Assembly: GCA_030054195.1 (NCBI GenBank)
Contig: JASGCJ010000011.1
Span: 1-41,510, forward strand
Length of the DNA stretch: 41,510 bases
Direction: 5' to 3'
From: Minisyncoccota bacterium
Lineage (GTDB): Bacteria; Verrucomicrobiota; Verrucomicrobiia; Methylacidiphilales; Verrucolacustridaceae
In this document: positions 1 through 8,188 of the stretch, piece by piece
Layout of the letters: the number at the start of each line of letters is the position of its first letter
Numbering within the stretch: the first letter of the stretch is position 1
Translations under genes and position numbers: made by a program
The notes under the pieces: model-generated
What the model saw: only the letters and a program-made list of their open reading frames with translations
What the model was told of the DNA's origin: nothing
Database searches by the model: none

Positions 1-755
1 CCGTGGCCTGGAAGAAGAAGGGTCTCTGGTGGCAGGGTAAGAACACCTGCCCGAATTGCCTCGAGGGCAGGCTTATACCGGGATCGGATGCCGCCAATGG
101 ATCCTGCAAAAATGACATCTCCAACAACTGCGATTGGGGTTTCCACTCCCTTAATTTCGTAGACTGTCCCGCCTGTTGAGTGACCCGGAACTGTGTGAGC
201 CACGATGGTGAGGGAGCCGATCTTTATCTTTTTGGAATTATCGACGGACTTACATCCCTGGACGGGTTCAGATTCAGGAGCGAATGCCTCGGCTTTGGTT
301 TTCTCAAGGATCCGGTCGAGTTCGAGAATGTGGTCCCCATGGGAGTGAGTAAGAAATATGTGGGTGAGTGTGAGCTTATGGCGTTGAAGAGCCGCAAAGA
401 GGGGATCTGCATTTGTGCCGGCGTCGAAGGCAACTGCTTTTAGGGTTTTGGGGTCCCATACGAGATAGTGATTTACCGTCATATCGTCGAAAGGAGTAGT
501 GAACAGAAGAACGTGCGGAGGCAAAGCGGCGGCGGGAGCAAACCAGCTTCCATTGGCAAGATCTGCAACGGCTTGAGGCCGAAGATTCAAAGTTCTGGCA
601 ATTTTCTCAATCGCCGTAGGTTCCCGTTTTCCTGCGCGAAGATTGTTGAGATCGGGCACGGATATTTCGGAAAGTTTAATGAGGTCACGATCGGTGATGC
701 CCAGGGCTTTCTGAGCTTTGAGAAGGACGTCGAGATGTGTGTCTTCGAGGTTCAT
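1..755 (-). CDS. HTH-fused metallo-beta-lactamase-fold hydrolase (3' end cut by window)
   Basis: The frame opens with ATG at 755 and runs off the left edge after 251 codons. Residues about 8-70 look like a small helix-turn-helix of the XRE kind (an acidic/hydrophobic helix pattern, then RAGKREPT and a second helix pair). From about residue 80 the chain is a metallo-beta-lactamase fold: the zinc motif THSHGDH lies at 136-142, followed by H192 in GHSTGG, D213 in GDVIFAG and H251 in PGHG. This ligand set is typical of glyoxalase II-like hydrolases, which usually hydrolyse thioesters; the true substrate is unknown. The start overlaps the upstream DUF1802 stop as ATGA, so the two are probably translationally coupled. 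The HTH part is unusual for this family and might make the protein a regulator or simply be a structural cap. The fold is clear; function is inference. Confidence 0.8.
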   Translation of the reverse strand, partial: MNLEDTHLDVLLKAQKALGITDRDLIKLSEISVPDLNNLRAGKREPTAIEKIARTLNLRPQAVADLANGSWFAPAAALPPHVLLFTTPFDDMTVNHYLVWDPKTLKAVAFDAGTNADPLFAALQRHKLTLTHIFLTHSHGDHILELDRILEKTKAEAFAPESEPVQGCKSVDNSKKIKIGSLTIVAHTVPGHSTGGTVYEIKGVETPIAVVGDVIFAGSIGGIRSRYKPALEAIRAGVLTLPPETLLLPGH

Positions 756-1249
756 GAAAGAAGAAGAGCTGTTTGGCGTGTTTGTTCGGTTTCAGGAACG
801 ACAGACTCTCGAACCGAAGTGGGAGGGGGAGGGAGATCAAACCAAGACCGGCACCCTCTTAGCTCTGCGGAGGAGGGCAACGGCCAAATGGGTTGAAGGA
901 GAAATGGGCGAACAAGTGCGAAGTGGAGGAGCTTCTGATCTCGTGAATCGAAGTGTTCCCGAATGGTCTTGGGATTGTAGGCGGTGAAAGGGAGAAGCTT
1001 TTCGATTTGAGACCAGTCAAGCAGGTCGCCGGATCGCAGAACATCCACGCGGACGGAGATCTCAAAATCGGCTGTAGGGCCTTTTGCATCCTTTTCGTGG
1101 TAGTGGGTGGGAAGCAGGTAAAAGGATTTGGTTCCAAACCCGCTTTCTGAAGTGGTCTCACGAATCCCTGCTTTTCGAAGGAGAACCGATTGCTGGCCTG
1201 TCGCGATGGCCTGACAAACGGATGCGAGTTCTTTAAATCCTTGGATCAT
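752..1249 (-). CDS. DUF1802 family protein
   Basis: A 165-residue protein. The N-terminal LRKAGI stretch, the LLPTHYH segment and the late GCRSWFDLP motif match my memory of the DUF1802 family, whose function is not known. There is no signal peptide or membrane segment. Its ATG (1249) overlaps the pgsA stop and its stop overlaps the start of the HTH-hydrolase gene, both as ATGA, so it is the middle gene of a three-gene coupled unit. The C-terminal 25 residues after GCRSW are low in hydrophobicity and probably variable. No catalytic residues can be assigned. Confidence 0.75.
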   Translation of the reverse strand: MIQGFKELASVCQAIATGQQSVLLRKAGIRETTSESGFGTKSFYLLPTHYHEKDAKGPTADFEISVRVDVLRSGDLLDWSQIEKLLPFTAYNPKTIREHFDSRDQKLLHFALVRPFLLQPIWPLPSSAELRGCRSWFDLPPPPTSVRESVVPETEQTRQTALLLS

Positions 1250-1818
1250 GGGCGTCGCACGTGGGAAACGATGAGGGGATAGTTTTTGGCAAGGTAGTAG
1301 AGGCCTGAGACTGCCGTGATGAGAGCAGTCACGATAACAGCAACATCCAGAAGGGTGCGGCCTGCGGGCAGTGATGGGTCAATCGCGAGGAGAAGCAGAG
1401 CCAGAATTGCGGTAACCATCTGAGTAACTGTTTTGTGCTTTCCCACTTTTTCCGCGGCAAGGACGATGCCCTTTTGGCCGGCGACAAGGCGTATCCCTGT
1501 GATTAGAAATTCTCGGGCTACGACAAGAGAGACAAACCAGACGGGAAGAAGACCCGCACCGAGAAGGCCGATAAAGGCGACGGCAACGAGGAGTTTGTCG
1601 GCAAGAGGGTCGAAGAGACGTCCAAAGTCCGATTCGATTTTCCAGCGCCGTGCGAGGTGGCCGTCCAGCCAATCGGTCAATGCGGCGGCTACAAAGAGAG
1701 TAAGGGCAAGCCATGCAGTCCAAAGAGGGACAGGGGGGTGAGCACACGCTTGAAGAAGGATGAGTAGGATAAAGGCCGTCACGACGCGTGCCATTGTGAG
1801 CCAGTCGGGAAGAGTCAT
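1246..1818 (-). CDS. pgsA: CDP-diacylglycerol--glycerol-3-phosphate 3-phosphatidyltransferase
   Basis: PgsA makes phosphatidylglycerol phosphate from CDP-diacylglycerol and glycerol-3-phosphate, the committed step to phosphatidylglycerol and cardiolipin in the inner membrane. The 190-residue product has the complete CDP-alcohol phosphotransferase signature DG-x2-AR-x8-G-x3-D-x3-D, starting at DGHLAR (about residue 52) and ending in DPLAD. About five hydrophobic segments fit the usual membrane topology, and the length is typical. The ATG at 1818 has no strong Shine-Dalgarno sequence; a tandem 10-base repeat sits 13-34 bases upstream. The gene lies downstream of rimO after a 117-base gap, matching the rimO-pgsA order known from several phyla. 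Other CDP-alcohol phosphotransferases (for example phosphatidylserine synthase) are possible but less likely given context. Confidence 0.93.
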   Translation of the reverse strand: MTLPDWLTMARVVTAFILLILLQACAHPPVPLWTAWLALTLFVAAALTDWLDGHLARRWKIESDFGRLFDPLADKLLVAVAFIGLLGAGLLPVWFVSLVVAREFLITGIRLVAGQKGIVLAAEKVGKHKTVTQMVTAILALLLLAIDPSLPAGRTLLDVAVIVTALITAVSGLYYLAKNYPLIVSHVRRP

Positions 1819-1935
1819 CCCGATTAGAATAGGTTGAAGACGAGGTTGAAGAAACGGTGAATTTTAGGGTTCGGGGGGCTAGAAAAAAGATGTGTAAATA
1901 GGGTTAAGAAAGGAGTTTTGAGTTCGAGGCAAAAG
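1819..1935. other. rimO-pgsA intergenic spacer
   Basis: A 117-base spacer between the rimO stop and the pgsA start. It contains a tandem direct repeat close to pgsA. I found no hairpin followed by a T run and no convincing -35/-10 pair, so pgsA may be read through from rimO or use a promoter I cannot recognise. Confidence 0.5.
1831..1852. repeat. Tandem direct repeat upstream of pgsA
   Basis: AGGTTGAAGA occurs at 1831-1840 and again at 1843-1852, a 12-base period. On the pgsA strand this reads TCTTCAACCT twice, ending 13 bases before the start codon. Same-face spacing would suit a helical repeat operator, but this is inference; the two copies may be chance. Confidence 0.5.
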
Positions 1936-3297
1936 TTAGGCGATTAGATCGTAGATTTTGTGACCCGTGATGGTGACTTCGGCAAACTCACCTGGGGTAA
2001 GTGGTTTTTGGAGTAGGACTTTGCCGTCGACGTCGGGGGCGTCAGCTTCCGTTCGCGCAACGTTTGGTGTGTCGACCAAGACGCGCACTTTTTTTCCTAC
2101 GAAGGAAGCAGCACGTTCGGACGCGACCTTCTGCTGAGCTGCCATGGCTTTTCGATAGCGTGCCTTTTTGACTGAAGCGGAGATCTGACCCTCCATTTTT
2201 GCCGCGCGACTTCCTGATTCTTGGGAGTAGGTGAAGACGCCCATTCGATCGAACTTTGCGCTTTGAATGAAGCCAAGGAGAGTGTCGAACTGTGCATCCG
2301 TCTCTCCTGGAAAACCCACGATAAAAGTTGTGCGAATGGCTAGGCCGGGGATCCCTTCACGGAGGCGGGTGACAAGGTCGCGAATATGGGCTTCGGAAGT
2401 TTCCCTGCGCATATCTTTGAGCATGCCCTCTTGGATGTGTTGAAGAGGCATGTCGACGTAACGAGCCACTTTAGGAAGCCGTGCAATGGCGGTGATAAGT
2501 TCATCCGACCAGTGAGCAGGGTGGGTGTAGAGGAGACGAATCCAGAAGTCGCCTTTGATGGAGGATAGGGCTTCGAGGAGGTCGATCAGGCTCTCTCCAC
2601 GAGAAGCGGTGACTTGAGCGCGGGGACCGCGACCTTCGGTCCAGCGATCCATTCCGAAGTAGGTGGTATCCTGAGAAATGAGCAGAAGCTCTTTGACTCC
2701 CTCCGAAACAAGTTGTTCGGCTTCACGACGAATCGATTCGATTGTCCGACTCCGATGTTTTCCGCGCATTTGAGGAATGACGCAAAAGGAGCAGGGATGG
2801 TTACAGCCCTCGGCGATCTTCACGTAGGCGAAATGTTTTGGGGTCAGACGCCAGCGGGGAGTGTTGAAGTCGGGGATGTAGACGGGAAGATGGTCGGGCA
2901 CGAGATCTTCAGGTGCAGCGCCGGCGGGGCGGGACAACACACGGCGCACGATGGGGGCAACCTCCTCCAACTGGTCGAGGCCAATGAAGGCGTCGACTTC
3001 CTTAAGTTCGCCTGTGAGTTCAGAGGAAAAACGTTGTGACATGCAGCCGGCGACGATGAGGCGTTGATCGGCGTGGCGTCGGTGAAGACCACGATCGCGG
3101 TGGGCTTCGAGAACCGCGGTTATGCTCTCGGTTTTTGCGGAGTCGATAAAGGAGCAGGTGTTTACGATGAGGACATCGGCTTCGGCCGAGTCGGCGGTGA
3201 GATCCATCCCGGCCGAGCGGAGGTGGCCGAGCATGATTTCGGAGTCGACAAGATTTTTGGCGCAACCCAACGAGATGAGACCGACTTTGGTGGCCAT
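1936..3297 (-). CDS. rimO: Ribosomal protein S12 methylthiotransferase RimO
   Basis: RimO is a radical-SAM enzyme that adds a methylthio group to an aspartate of ribosomal protein S12. The 453-residue protein has the three N-terminal cluster cysteines C12 (SLGCAKN), C48 (NTCSF) and C85 (AGCMSQ) and the radical-SAM CxxxCxxC at C165, C169 and C172. A C-terminal TRAM domain follows (about 385-453). The length is normal for RimO, and SLGCAKNLVDSE is the RimO rather than MiaB form. The start ATG at 3297 is 30 bases after the rodZ-like gene, so the two are probably cotranscribed with ftsK. Nothing looks damaged. Confidence 0.96.
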   Translation of the reverse strand: MATKVGLISLGCAKNLVDSEIMLGHLRSAGMDLTADSAEADVLIVNTCSFIDSAKTESITAVLEAHRDRGLHRRHADQRLIVAGCMSQRFSSELTGELKEVDAFIGLDQLEEVAPIVRRVLSRPAGAAPEDLVPDHLPVYIPDFNTPRWRLTPKHFAYVKIAEGCNHPCSFCVIPQMRGKHRSRTIESIRREAEQLVSEGVKELLLISQDTTYFGMDRWTEGRGPRAQVTASRGESLIDLLEALSSIKGDFWIRLLYTHPAHWSDELITAIARLPKVARYVDMPLQHIQEGMLKDMRRETSEAHIRDLVTRLREGIPGLAIRTTFIVGFPGETDAQFDTLLGFIQSAKFDRMGVFTYSQESGSRAAKMEGQISASVKKARYRKAMAAQQKVASERAASFVGKKVRVLVDTPNVARTEADAPDVDGKVLLQKPLTPGEFAEVTITGHKIYDLIA

Positions 3298-3327
3298 AAG
3301 GAGGCAGTCAGGCGCGGGGACAGCGCG

Positions 3328-4221
3328 TTAGCGACCGGCGGGGAGACGGAAGGTTTGCGGGCCGGGCTTTTCGTACGGGCCGAAGTTAGAGTCGTTGAAG
3401 ATAATTTCCGCATCCGAGGCTTCCCGAGTGGTTACGATAAAAGCTTCGCCGGACCATGCGGGATCATCTTTGGCAGGCACGATATCATCCTCGTCGATGG
3501 TATCCTCGAAAAGCTGGACCTCTTTGCCGTCTTGAATGGCAACGATGCGGACCCAAGTGTCTTTCTTCGCCTTAATGCGAAGTTGCTGAGGGGTGGACGA
3601 TTTGACGGCGGGAGCGTTGTCGGATGTTTGAACCATGGGGAGAGAGGAGACGGGTAGGGCCTGCTTTGCGGATGCTGTGCTTGCGTCGGCTGGAACTGCC
3701 GTTGCTTGGCTTGCTGTGTTGGAGGATTCTTTATCCACAGCACCGATGGGGGCAAGTGTGGACGGGTCTTTAGGAGATTTCACAGGCCAAACCCGGTAGA
3801 GCTGAATTCCAATGACGGAGACGACAAAAACACCCACGAGGCCGAGAACACCCATGCCAATTCCTCGGGTCGTTAAAATGGGTTCAGAGGCGCGGGTGGG
3901 AAGGGCTTCTAGCATTTCGGGACGGATATCCAGAATGGAGTCGTCCGCATCGTGCTGAGGCTGAAACTCACGAAGGATTTTTTTGGGATCGAGACCGAGT
4001 TCACGGGCGTAGATGCGGAGAAATCCACGGGCGTAGGCGATGCTTGGAAATTTGTCATAGTCGCCAGCCTCAAGGCGCCGGATGACGTTTAAGTGAAGGC
4101 GAGTGCGAGCCGAGGCTTCCTCGATAGTCCAACCTAGGCGAAGACGGGCTACTCCCAGTTGGGAGGCAACGGGGTCGGTGGTTTCCGCAACCTCAGCTGT
4201 AGCAGACGTATTTTTCTTCAT
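3328..4221 (-). CDS. rodZ: RodZ-like cytoskeletal membrane protein (HTH-TM-DUF4115)
   Basis: RodZ links MreB filaments to the elongation machinery in the inner membrane. This 297-residue protein has the RodZ order: a cytoplasmic HTH domain (about 19-90, with TIEEASARTRLHLNVIRRLE), a single membrane segment near 121-143, a Thr/Ser/Ala-rich periplasmic linker (about 150-205) and a C-terminal DUF4115-like beta domain (about 210-297, beginning LRIKAKKDTWVRI). Its ATG overlaps the ftsK stop as ATGA. The separate mreBCD-mrdA-rodA operon at 15714-21462 supplies its expected partners. The domain architecture is convincing; the symbol is assigned by architecture, since sequence identity in this family is low. 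Confidence 0.88.
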   Translation of the reverse strand: MKKNTSATAEVAETTDPVASQLGVARLRLGWTIEEASARTRLHLNVIRRLEAGDYDKFPSIAYARGFLRIYARELGLDPKKILREFQPQHDADDSILDIRPEMLEALPTRASEPILTTRGIGMGVLGLVGVFVVSVIGIQLYRVWPVKSPKDPSTLAPIGAVDKESSNTASQATAVPADASTASAKQALPVSSLPMVQTSDNAPAVKSSTPQQLRIKAKKDTWVRIVAIQDGKEVQLFEDTIDEDDIVPAKDDPAWSGEAFIVTTREASDAEIIFNDSNFGPYEKPGPQTFRLPAGR

Positions 4222-6743
4222 AATTGGACGTTATCGAGATCGACCAAGATCTCCCGATCTTTGGCTCCATCGCGAGGTCCAATAATACCGCGGGTTTCGA
4301 ATTGATCAATCACCCATGCAGCCCTTCCGTAGCCAAGTCCTAACTTCCTCTGCAGCAACGATGTAGAGGCTCGCTTTTCTATTTTTACGACTTCCAGAGC
4401 GCTGTGGAGGAGGTCCTCGTCTTTTTCGGAGAGATCGGAATCCCCTGATGAAGGTTTTGTAAGTTTGGCGTGAATTTCCTGCTCGTAGAAGGGTTTGGCT
4501 TGGGCGGCGATGAAGTCGATCACGCGCGAGACTTCCTCATCTGAGACGAATGCCCCTTGAGCTCGGATCAACTTGCTGGCGCCGGGGCGAAGATAGAGGA
4601 GGTCTCCTTTGCCGAGCAGGTTTTCGGCGCCCGATTCGTCGAGTATGACGCGGGAATCAACTCCCGAGGGAACTTGAAAAGCGATTCGGGCAGGAACGTT
4701 GGTTTTGATCACCCCGGTAATGACGGCGGCGCGAGGAGTTTGAGTCGCGATGACGAGGTGGATCCCCGCGGCACGAGCTTTAGCGGAGAGGAGAGCGATG
4801 GCGTTCTCAACTTCGGCGGGAGCGACCTGCATGAGGTTGGCGAGCTCATCGATGATCACGACGATGTAGGGGAGGCGATCAGGAAGAGGTTCTTCGGATG
4901 AGATGGGAGGGGGAGGAGCGGGGTCTCCGTTTTCCATCTGGGGAGCGAGGTCGAGTTCCTCGACCCGATGGGGCACTCGGACGCGGGTATTAAACGTGGC
5001 GATATTGCGAACGCCTGCCTTGGCCATGTACCGGTACCGTTTTTCCATTTCAACAGTGACCCATCGGAGCGCGAGAAGAACTTTTTTCGGCTCTGTGACA
5101 ACGGGAACCACGAGGTGGGGAAGGCGATTGTAGACTTGGAGTTCGACGACCTTGGGGTCGATCAAAATAAGACGGAGATCGTCTGGGCTGAAACGATAGA
5201 GAAGGCTCAGGAGGAGAGTATTAATACAGACCGATTTGCCAGAGCCGGTCGTGCCCGCAATGAGGGCATGGGGTAGATCGGCCAGATCGTCGATCAGAGT
5301 GGCGCCATACACGTCCTTACCTAAGGAGATGGGAAGGTGGGCAGAGGAGGTGTTCCACTCAGGGCATTCAATCAGGTCGCGGAGGAGAACTTTGACTTTG
5401 GAGGGGTTAGCGACCTCGATGGCGACGGTGTCACGTCCAGGAACTGGGGCGAGGATGTTAATTCGTTCTGCTTTCATGGTGCGGGCAAGATCGCGCTCAA
5501 GATTACAGATGCGTTCCACCCGGATTCCGGGGGCTGGATAGAGTTCGTAGCGGGTGATGGTGGCCCCGCGGGTGATGTCGCCAGGACTTACCTCGATATC
5601 GAAGTGGGAAAGAGTCTCAATGATGCGTTGCTGGTTGGCCTTGAGTTCGTCTTCCGAGAAGGTAGGGCGAACATCCTTCTCTGATTTTTGGAGAAGATCG
5701 ATTGGGGGAAGTTTGTAGGTGTCGTAGGTTGGGCGGGTGGAGGCGGGGATCGGAGTTGGGGTGGGCTTGGGGGCGGGTTTGGGCTTCGGGGTTGGCTCAG
5801 TGGAGGGGAGAGGATTGACGGGAGTACCGAGCTCTTTGATTGTGGAGCTGGAGGAATCTGGTTTGGCAGGTTTCTCCGATTTGGCTTTGGCGGGTGTCGG
5901 TAGGGAGGAGGAAAGAGGGGTGACGGTGGTATCGAGGATTTTCGGGGTGGGCCGGTTAGGTGCGGGGGTGGGAGTTGGGGTGGTGGGGCTGGAGGATGTT
6001 TGGACGGCGGCTTTTTCTTTGGCCAAGCGCCGGCGGAGTCGCTTTTGCTCAATCTCGAGTTTTTTCTGTTCGAGCTCAATTCGCTCCGAGGGCTGAGCCT
6101 TGCGGATTCGGTAGTCGAGATAGTGGTCGACCAAGGCGCGGCCAGCCTCCCCGAAGGCGCGGGCAAGTTCAGCGGGGCGAAATTCAAAAAGAAGGACGAG
6201 TACGACGAGGTACGAGAGGCCGAAGACAAGGACAGCGCCTACTTGGCCTAGGATCGGAGCAAGGAATTTGTCATTCAGGAAGTAGCCGATGTAGCCCCCG
6301 GGCATCTTTCCTGCTGGGGAGGGCGCGACCTCGAGCCCACGAGCACCTGAAAAGAGAGGGTTGGCGAGGGAGGGGCCGAAGGCTGGGGCGGCGAGTTGAA
6401 GCAGGCTGGCACCTGTAACGAGAAGAATGCCGAGGAGGATAAATTTTTGGGAGTAGCGCACCTCTTTGGCGAAGAAGAGGAGGAGACCGCCGGCGATAAA
6501 GACAACGGGAAAAAGGTAGGAGCCCAGCCCGAAGAGTAGAAAGAGGATACCGCCGAGGTAGGCGCCGGCTGGGCCGACGAGGTTGGCTTTTGGGTTTTGA
6601 GGAGGTTGGGAGTAGAAAGATAGGTCGCGAGGATCGAATGAGAAGAGAGCGAGAAGAAGGAGAATGCCGGTGCCGAGAATGGCCAAGGCGATGACCTCTT
6701 GGCCTAGCGTGGGACCGGTGCGTGTAGGTTTAAGTTTGGCCAT
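4218..6743 (-). CDS. ftsK: DNA translocase FtsK
   Basis: FtsK pumps DNA at the division septum and activates dimer resolution. The 841-residue protein has about four membrane segments (roughly 16-36, 60-92, 101-120, 160-187), a Pro/Thr/Lys-rich linker (about 250-340), the motor with Walker A GTTGSGKS near 497-504 and Walker B IDELANLM, and a C-terminal winged-helix gamma domain (about 770-835) that reads KOPS-type sequences. A short Pro-rich insertion (DPAPPPPISSEEPLP) sits just before Walker B. The linker is short compared with E. coli FtsK and more like SpoIIIE. The ATG at 6743 lacks a clear Shine-Dalgarno sequence. Only 19 bases separate it from the divergent lipoprotein start, so its promoter must overlap that gene. 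Confidence 0.96.
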   Translation of the reverse strand: MAKLKPTRTGPTLGQEVIALAILGTGILLLLALFSFDPRDLSFYSQPPQNPKANLVGPAGAYLGGILFLLFGLGSYLFPVVFIAGGLLLFFAKEVRYSQKFILLGILLVTGASLLQLAAPAFGPSLANPLFSGARGLEVAPSPAGKMPGGYIGYFLNDKFLAPILGQVGAVLVFGLSYLVVLVLLFEFRPAELARAFGEAGRALVDHYLDYRIRKAQPSERIELEQKKLEIEQKRLRRRLAKEKAAVQTSSSPTTPTPTPAPNRPTPKILDTTVTPLSSSLPTPAKAKSEKPAKPDSSSSTIKELGTPVNPLPSTEPTPKPKPAPKPTPTPIPASTRPTYDTYKLPPIDLLQKSEKDVRPTFSEDELKANQQRIIETLSHFDIEVSPGDITRGATITRYELYPAPGIRVERICNLERDLARTMKAERINILAPVPGRDTVAIEVANPSKVKVLLRDLIECPEWNTSSAHLPISLGKDVYGATLIDDLADLPHALIAGTTGSGKSVCINTLLLSLLYRFSPDDLRLILIDPKVVELQVYNRLPHLVVPVVTEPKKVLLALRWVTVEMEKRYRYMAKAGVRNIATFNTRVRVPHRVEELDLAPQMENGDPAPPPPISSEEPLPDRLPYIVVIIDELANLMQVAPAEVENAIALLSAKARAAGIHLVIATQTPRAAVITGVIKTNVPARIAFQVPSGVDSRVILDESGAENLLGKGDLLYLRPGASKLIRAQGAFVSDEEVSRVIDFIAAQAKPFYEQEIHAKLTKPSSGDSDLSEKDEDLLHSALEVVKIEKRASTSLLQRKLGLGYGRAAWVIDQFETRGIIGPRDGAKDREILVDLDNVQL

Positions 6744-6751
6744 AAGGGGCG

Positions 6752-6757
6752 AAGGAG
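6752..6757 (+). promoter_or_regulatory. Shine-Dalgarno AAGGAG deciding a TTG start
   Basis: AAGGAG lies five bases before TTG 6763. The nearest ATG (6775) has only a weak purine run right next to it. This favours TTG 6763 as the start of the lipoprotein gene. Confidence 0.65.
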
Positions 6758-6762
6758 TCTAA

Positions 6763-7206
6763 TTGAGCGTAAGGATGGGCTTTCTCAAGGTAAGATTAAG
6801 ATTTTTTTGCTTAGGTGCGTGGGTACTCGCGGGGGTGGGGTGTGGGGTGGATCCGCGGGGTCAGTTTGAGGGGGAGGTAAGAGGGATGATTGAGGTGGCG
6901 AGGGAGGGAAAATATGGGGAGTTAGAAGAGGTGATGTCGGAGGGGTTGAAAGGGAAGGTTCGTGCTGAGGGATGGGAACCCAAGGCGGGTTTGGCTTACG
7001 TGGCGCGGCGGGACCGGGAAGAGCGGGCGACTTATTTTTTGCGGGATGTGCCTAAATTTGAAGGAAGTTACGCCGAGGCGGAGATTGGAAGGGTGACTGG
7101 GGAGAGGGAGAACAGGATGGTTATCCCGTTCGTGCGCGAAGAGGGAAAGTGGAGGGTGGGAGCGGCCTACAAGGATGGGAGATCCTGGGAGGCGGATGAT
7201 TTTTAA
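6763..7206 (+). CDS. Small lipoprotein of unknown function
   Basis: A 147-residue protein that I cannot place in a named family. The N-terminus carries basic residues, a hydrophobic stretch and a lipobox ending LAGVGC, so it should be exported, cleaved before Cys 27 or so and lipid-anchored. The mature part is highly charged, rich in Glu, Arg and Gly, and predicted to be a small alpha/beta domain; the last part (VIPFVREEGKWRVGAAY) resembles the final strands of NTF2/DUF4878-like lipoproteins, but this is only a guess. TTG 6763 is preferred because of AAGGAG five bases upstream; ATG 6775 is the alternative and also keeps the signal peptide. It precedes manA by 39 bases on the same strand, with no evident functional link. 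Confidence 0.75.
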   Translation: MSVRMGFLKVRLRFFCLGAWVLAGVGCGVDPRGQFEGEVRGMIEVAREGKYGELEEVMSEGLKGKVRAEGWEPKAGLAYVARRDREERATYFLRDVPKFEGSYAEAEIGRVTGERENRMVIPFVREEGKWRVGAAYKDGRSWEADDF

Positions 7207-7245
7207 TTTTTGATGTTAGATTTTCAATGCGAGTTATAGTTCGGG

Positions 7246-8178
7246 ATGGCGATCTGGAAATTTGAGCCCATAGCCCAAGAGAGAATCTGGGGAGGGCGCA
7301 ATCTGGAGAGGTTTGGGAGAGTTTTGCCCGAGGGCAGGAAAATTGGAGAGACGTGGGAGTTAGTGGATCGAGCGGAAGCGCAGTCGCGGATTGAGGGCGT
7401 GGGGCAGACTTTGGGATCTTTGTGGTCGGGAAAGGAGCGGAAAAAGATATTTGGAACTCGATCGCCCGAAACGGAGCACTTTCCGATTTTGATAAAACTT
7501 TTGGATGCGGAGGAAAAACTGTCGCTTCAGGTTCACCCTCCTGCGGGAAAGGCAAAGGCTTTAGGGGGCGAACCGAAGACGGAGATGTGGTTCTTTTTAG
7601 AGACGAAGCCGGAGGCGGAGATTTATGTGGGCTTCAAGAGAGGGGTGGGGAGGGTAGAGTTTGAGAAAGCGTTAAAGGAGGGGAAGGTAGCCGACTGTTT
7701 TTATCGGCAAAAAACGGAGCCCGGGGAGGCTATGTTTTTACCGTCTGGCAGAGTGCATGCGATTGGGGCAGGAAACGTGATTTTGGAGATTCAGCAGAAT
7801 TCGGATACGACGTATCGGGTGGATGATTGGGGGCGAAAAGATGAGCAGGGGAAATCGCGGGCGTTGCATGTAAGAGAGGCGCTGGAGTCGATTCAGTGGA
7901 GTGATGTGGAGCCGGCGTTCGTTCAGCCGAGGGGCGAGAGATTGTTGGTGTGTGATTTTTTTAAAGTGACGCGCTGGTGGCTTGCGCGGGAGGAGGTAAG
8001 GGAAATTGTTCCTGATCGGGGCACATTTCGGTTTCTCTTTGTGGCGGACGGCAAGATTCAGACCGAGGGAGGGGAGGAGTGGGGAAAGGGTGCGGCGCGT
8101 TTTGTGACTGCGGATGAGGATTCCGTAATCCTGCGGGGCGTGGAGGAGAGCACCGTGGTACAGGTGGAGTTTGTTTAA
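7246..8178 (+). CDS. manA: Mannose-6-phosphate isomerase, class I
   Basis: This zinc enzyme interconverts fructose-6-phosphate and mannose-6-phosphate, feeding GDP-mannose and cell-surface glycan synthesis. The 310-residue protein shows the type I signatures: the N-terminal KIWGG-like segment (ERIWGGRNL), QVHPP (zinc ligands Gln and His, about residue 95), the Glu of KTEMW, and the third His in GRVHAIGAG, followed by the conserved ILEIQQNSDTTYRVDDWGR. It is the short bacterial form without the long C-terminal region of eukaryotic enzymes. It ends only 10 bases before the convergent trhO, leaving no room for a terminator. Confidence 0.94.
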   Translation: MAIWKFEPIAQERIWGGRNLERFGRVLPEGRKIGETWELVDRAEAQSRIEGVGQTLGSLWSGKERKKIFGTRSPETEHFPILIKLLDAEEKLSLQVHPPAGKAKALGGEPKTEMWFFLETKPEAEIYVGFKRGVGRVEFEKALKEGKVADCFYRQKTEPGEAMFLPSGRVHAIGAGNVILEIQQNSDTTYRVDDWGRKDEQGKSRALHVREALESIQWSDVEPAFVQPRGERLLVCDFFKVTRWWLAREEVREIVPDRGTFRFLFVADGKIQTEGGEEWGKGAARFVTADEDSVILRGVEESTVVQVEFV

Positions 8179-8188
8179 GGCAGAGGGG

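Noticed and set aside
3064-3657. Plus-strand 197-codon frame across the rimO start and the rodZ-like 3' end
   Set aside because: It is antisense to two well-supported genes and has the composition of a shadow frame.
5588-6229. Long Pro/Ser-rich minus-strand frame inside ftsK
   Set aside because: It is an out-of-frame shadow of the repetitive Pro/Thr/Lys linker of FtsK, with no start signal or family features.
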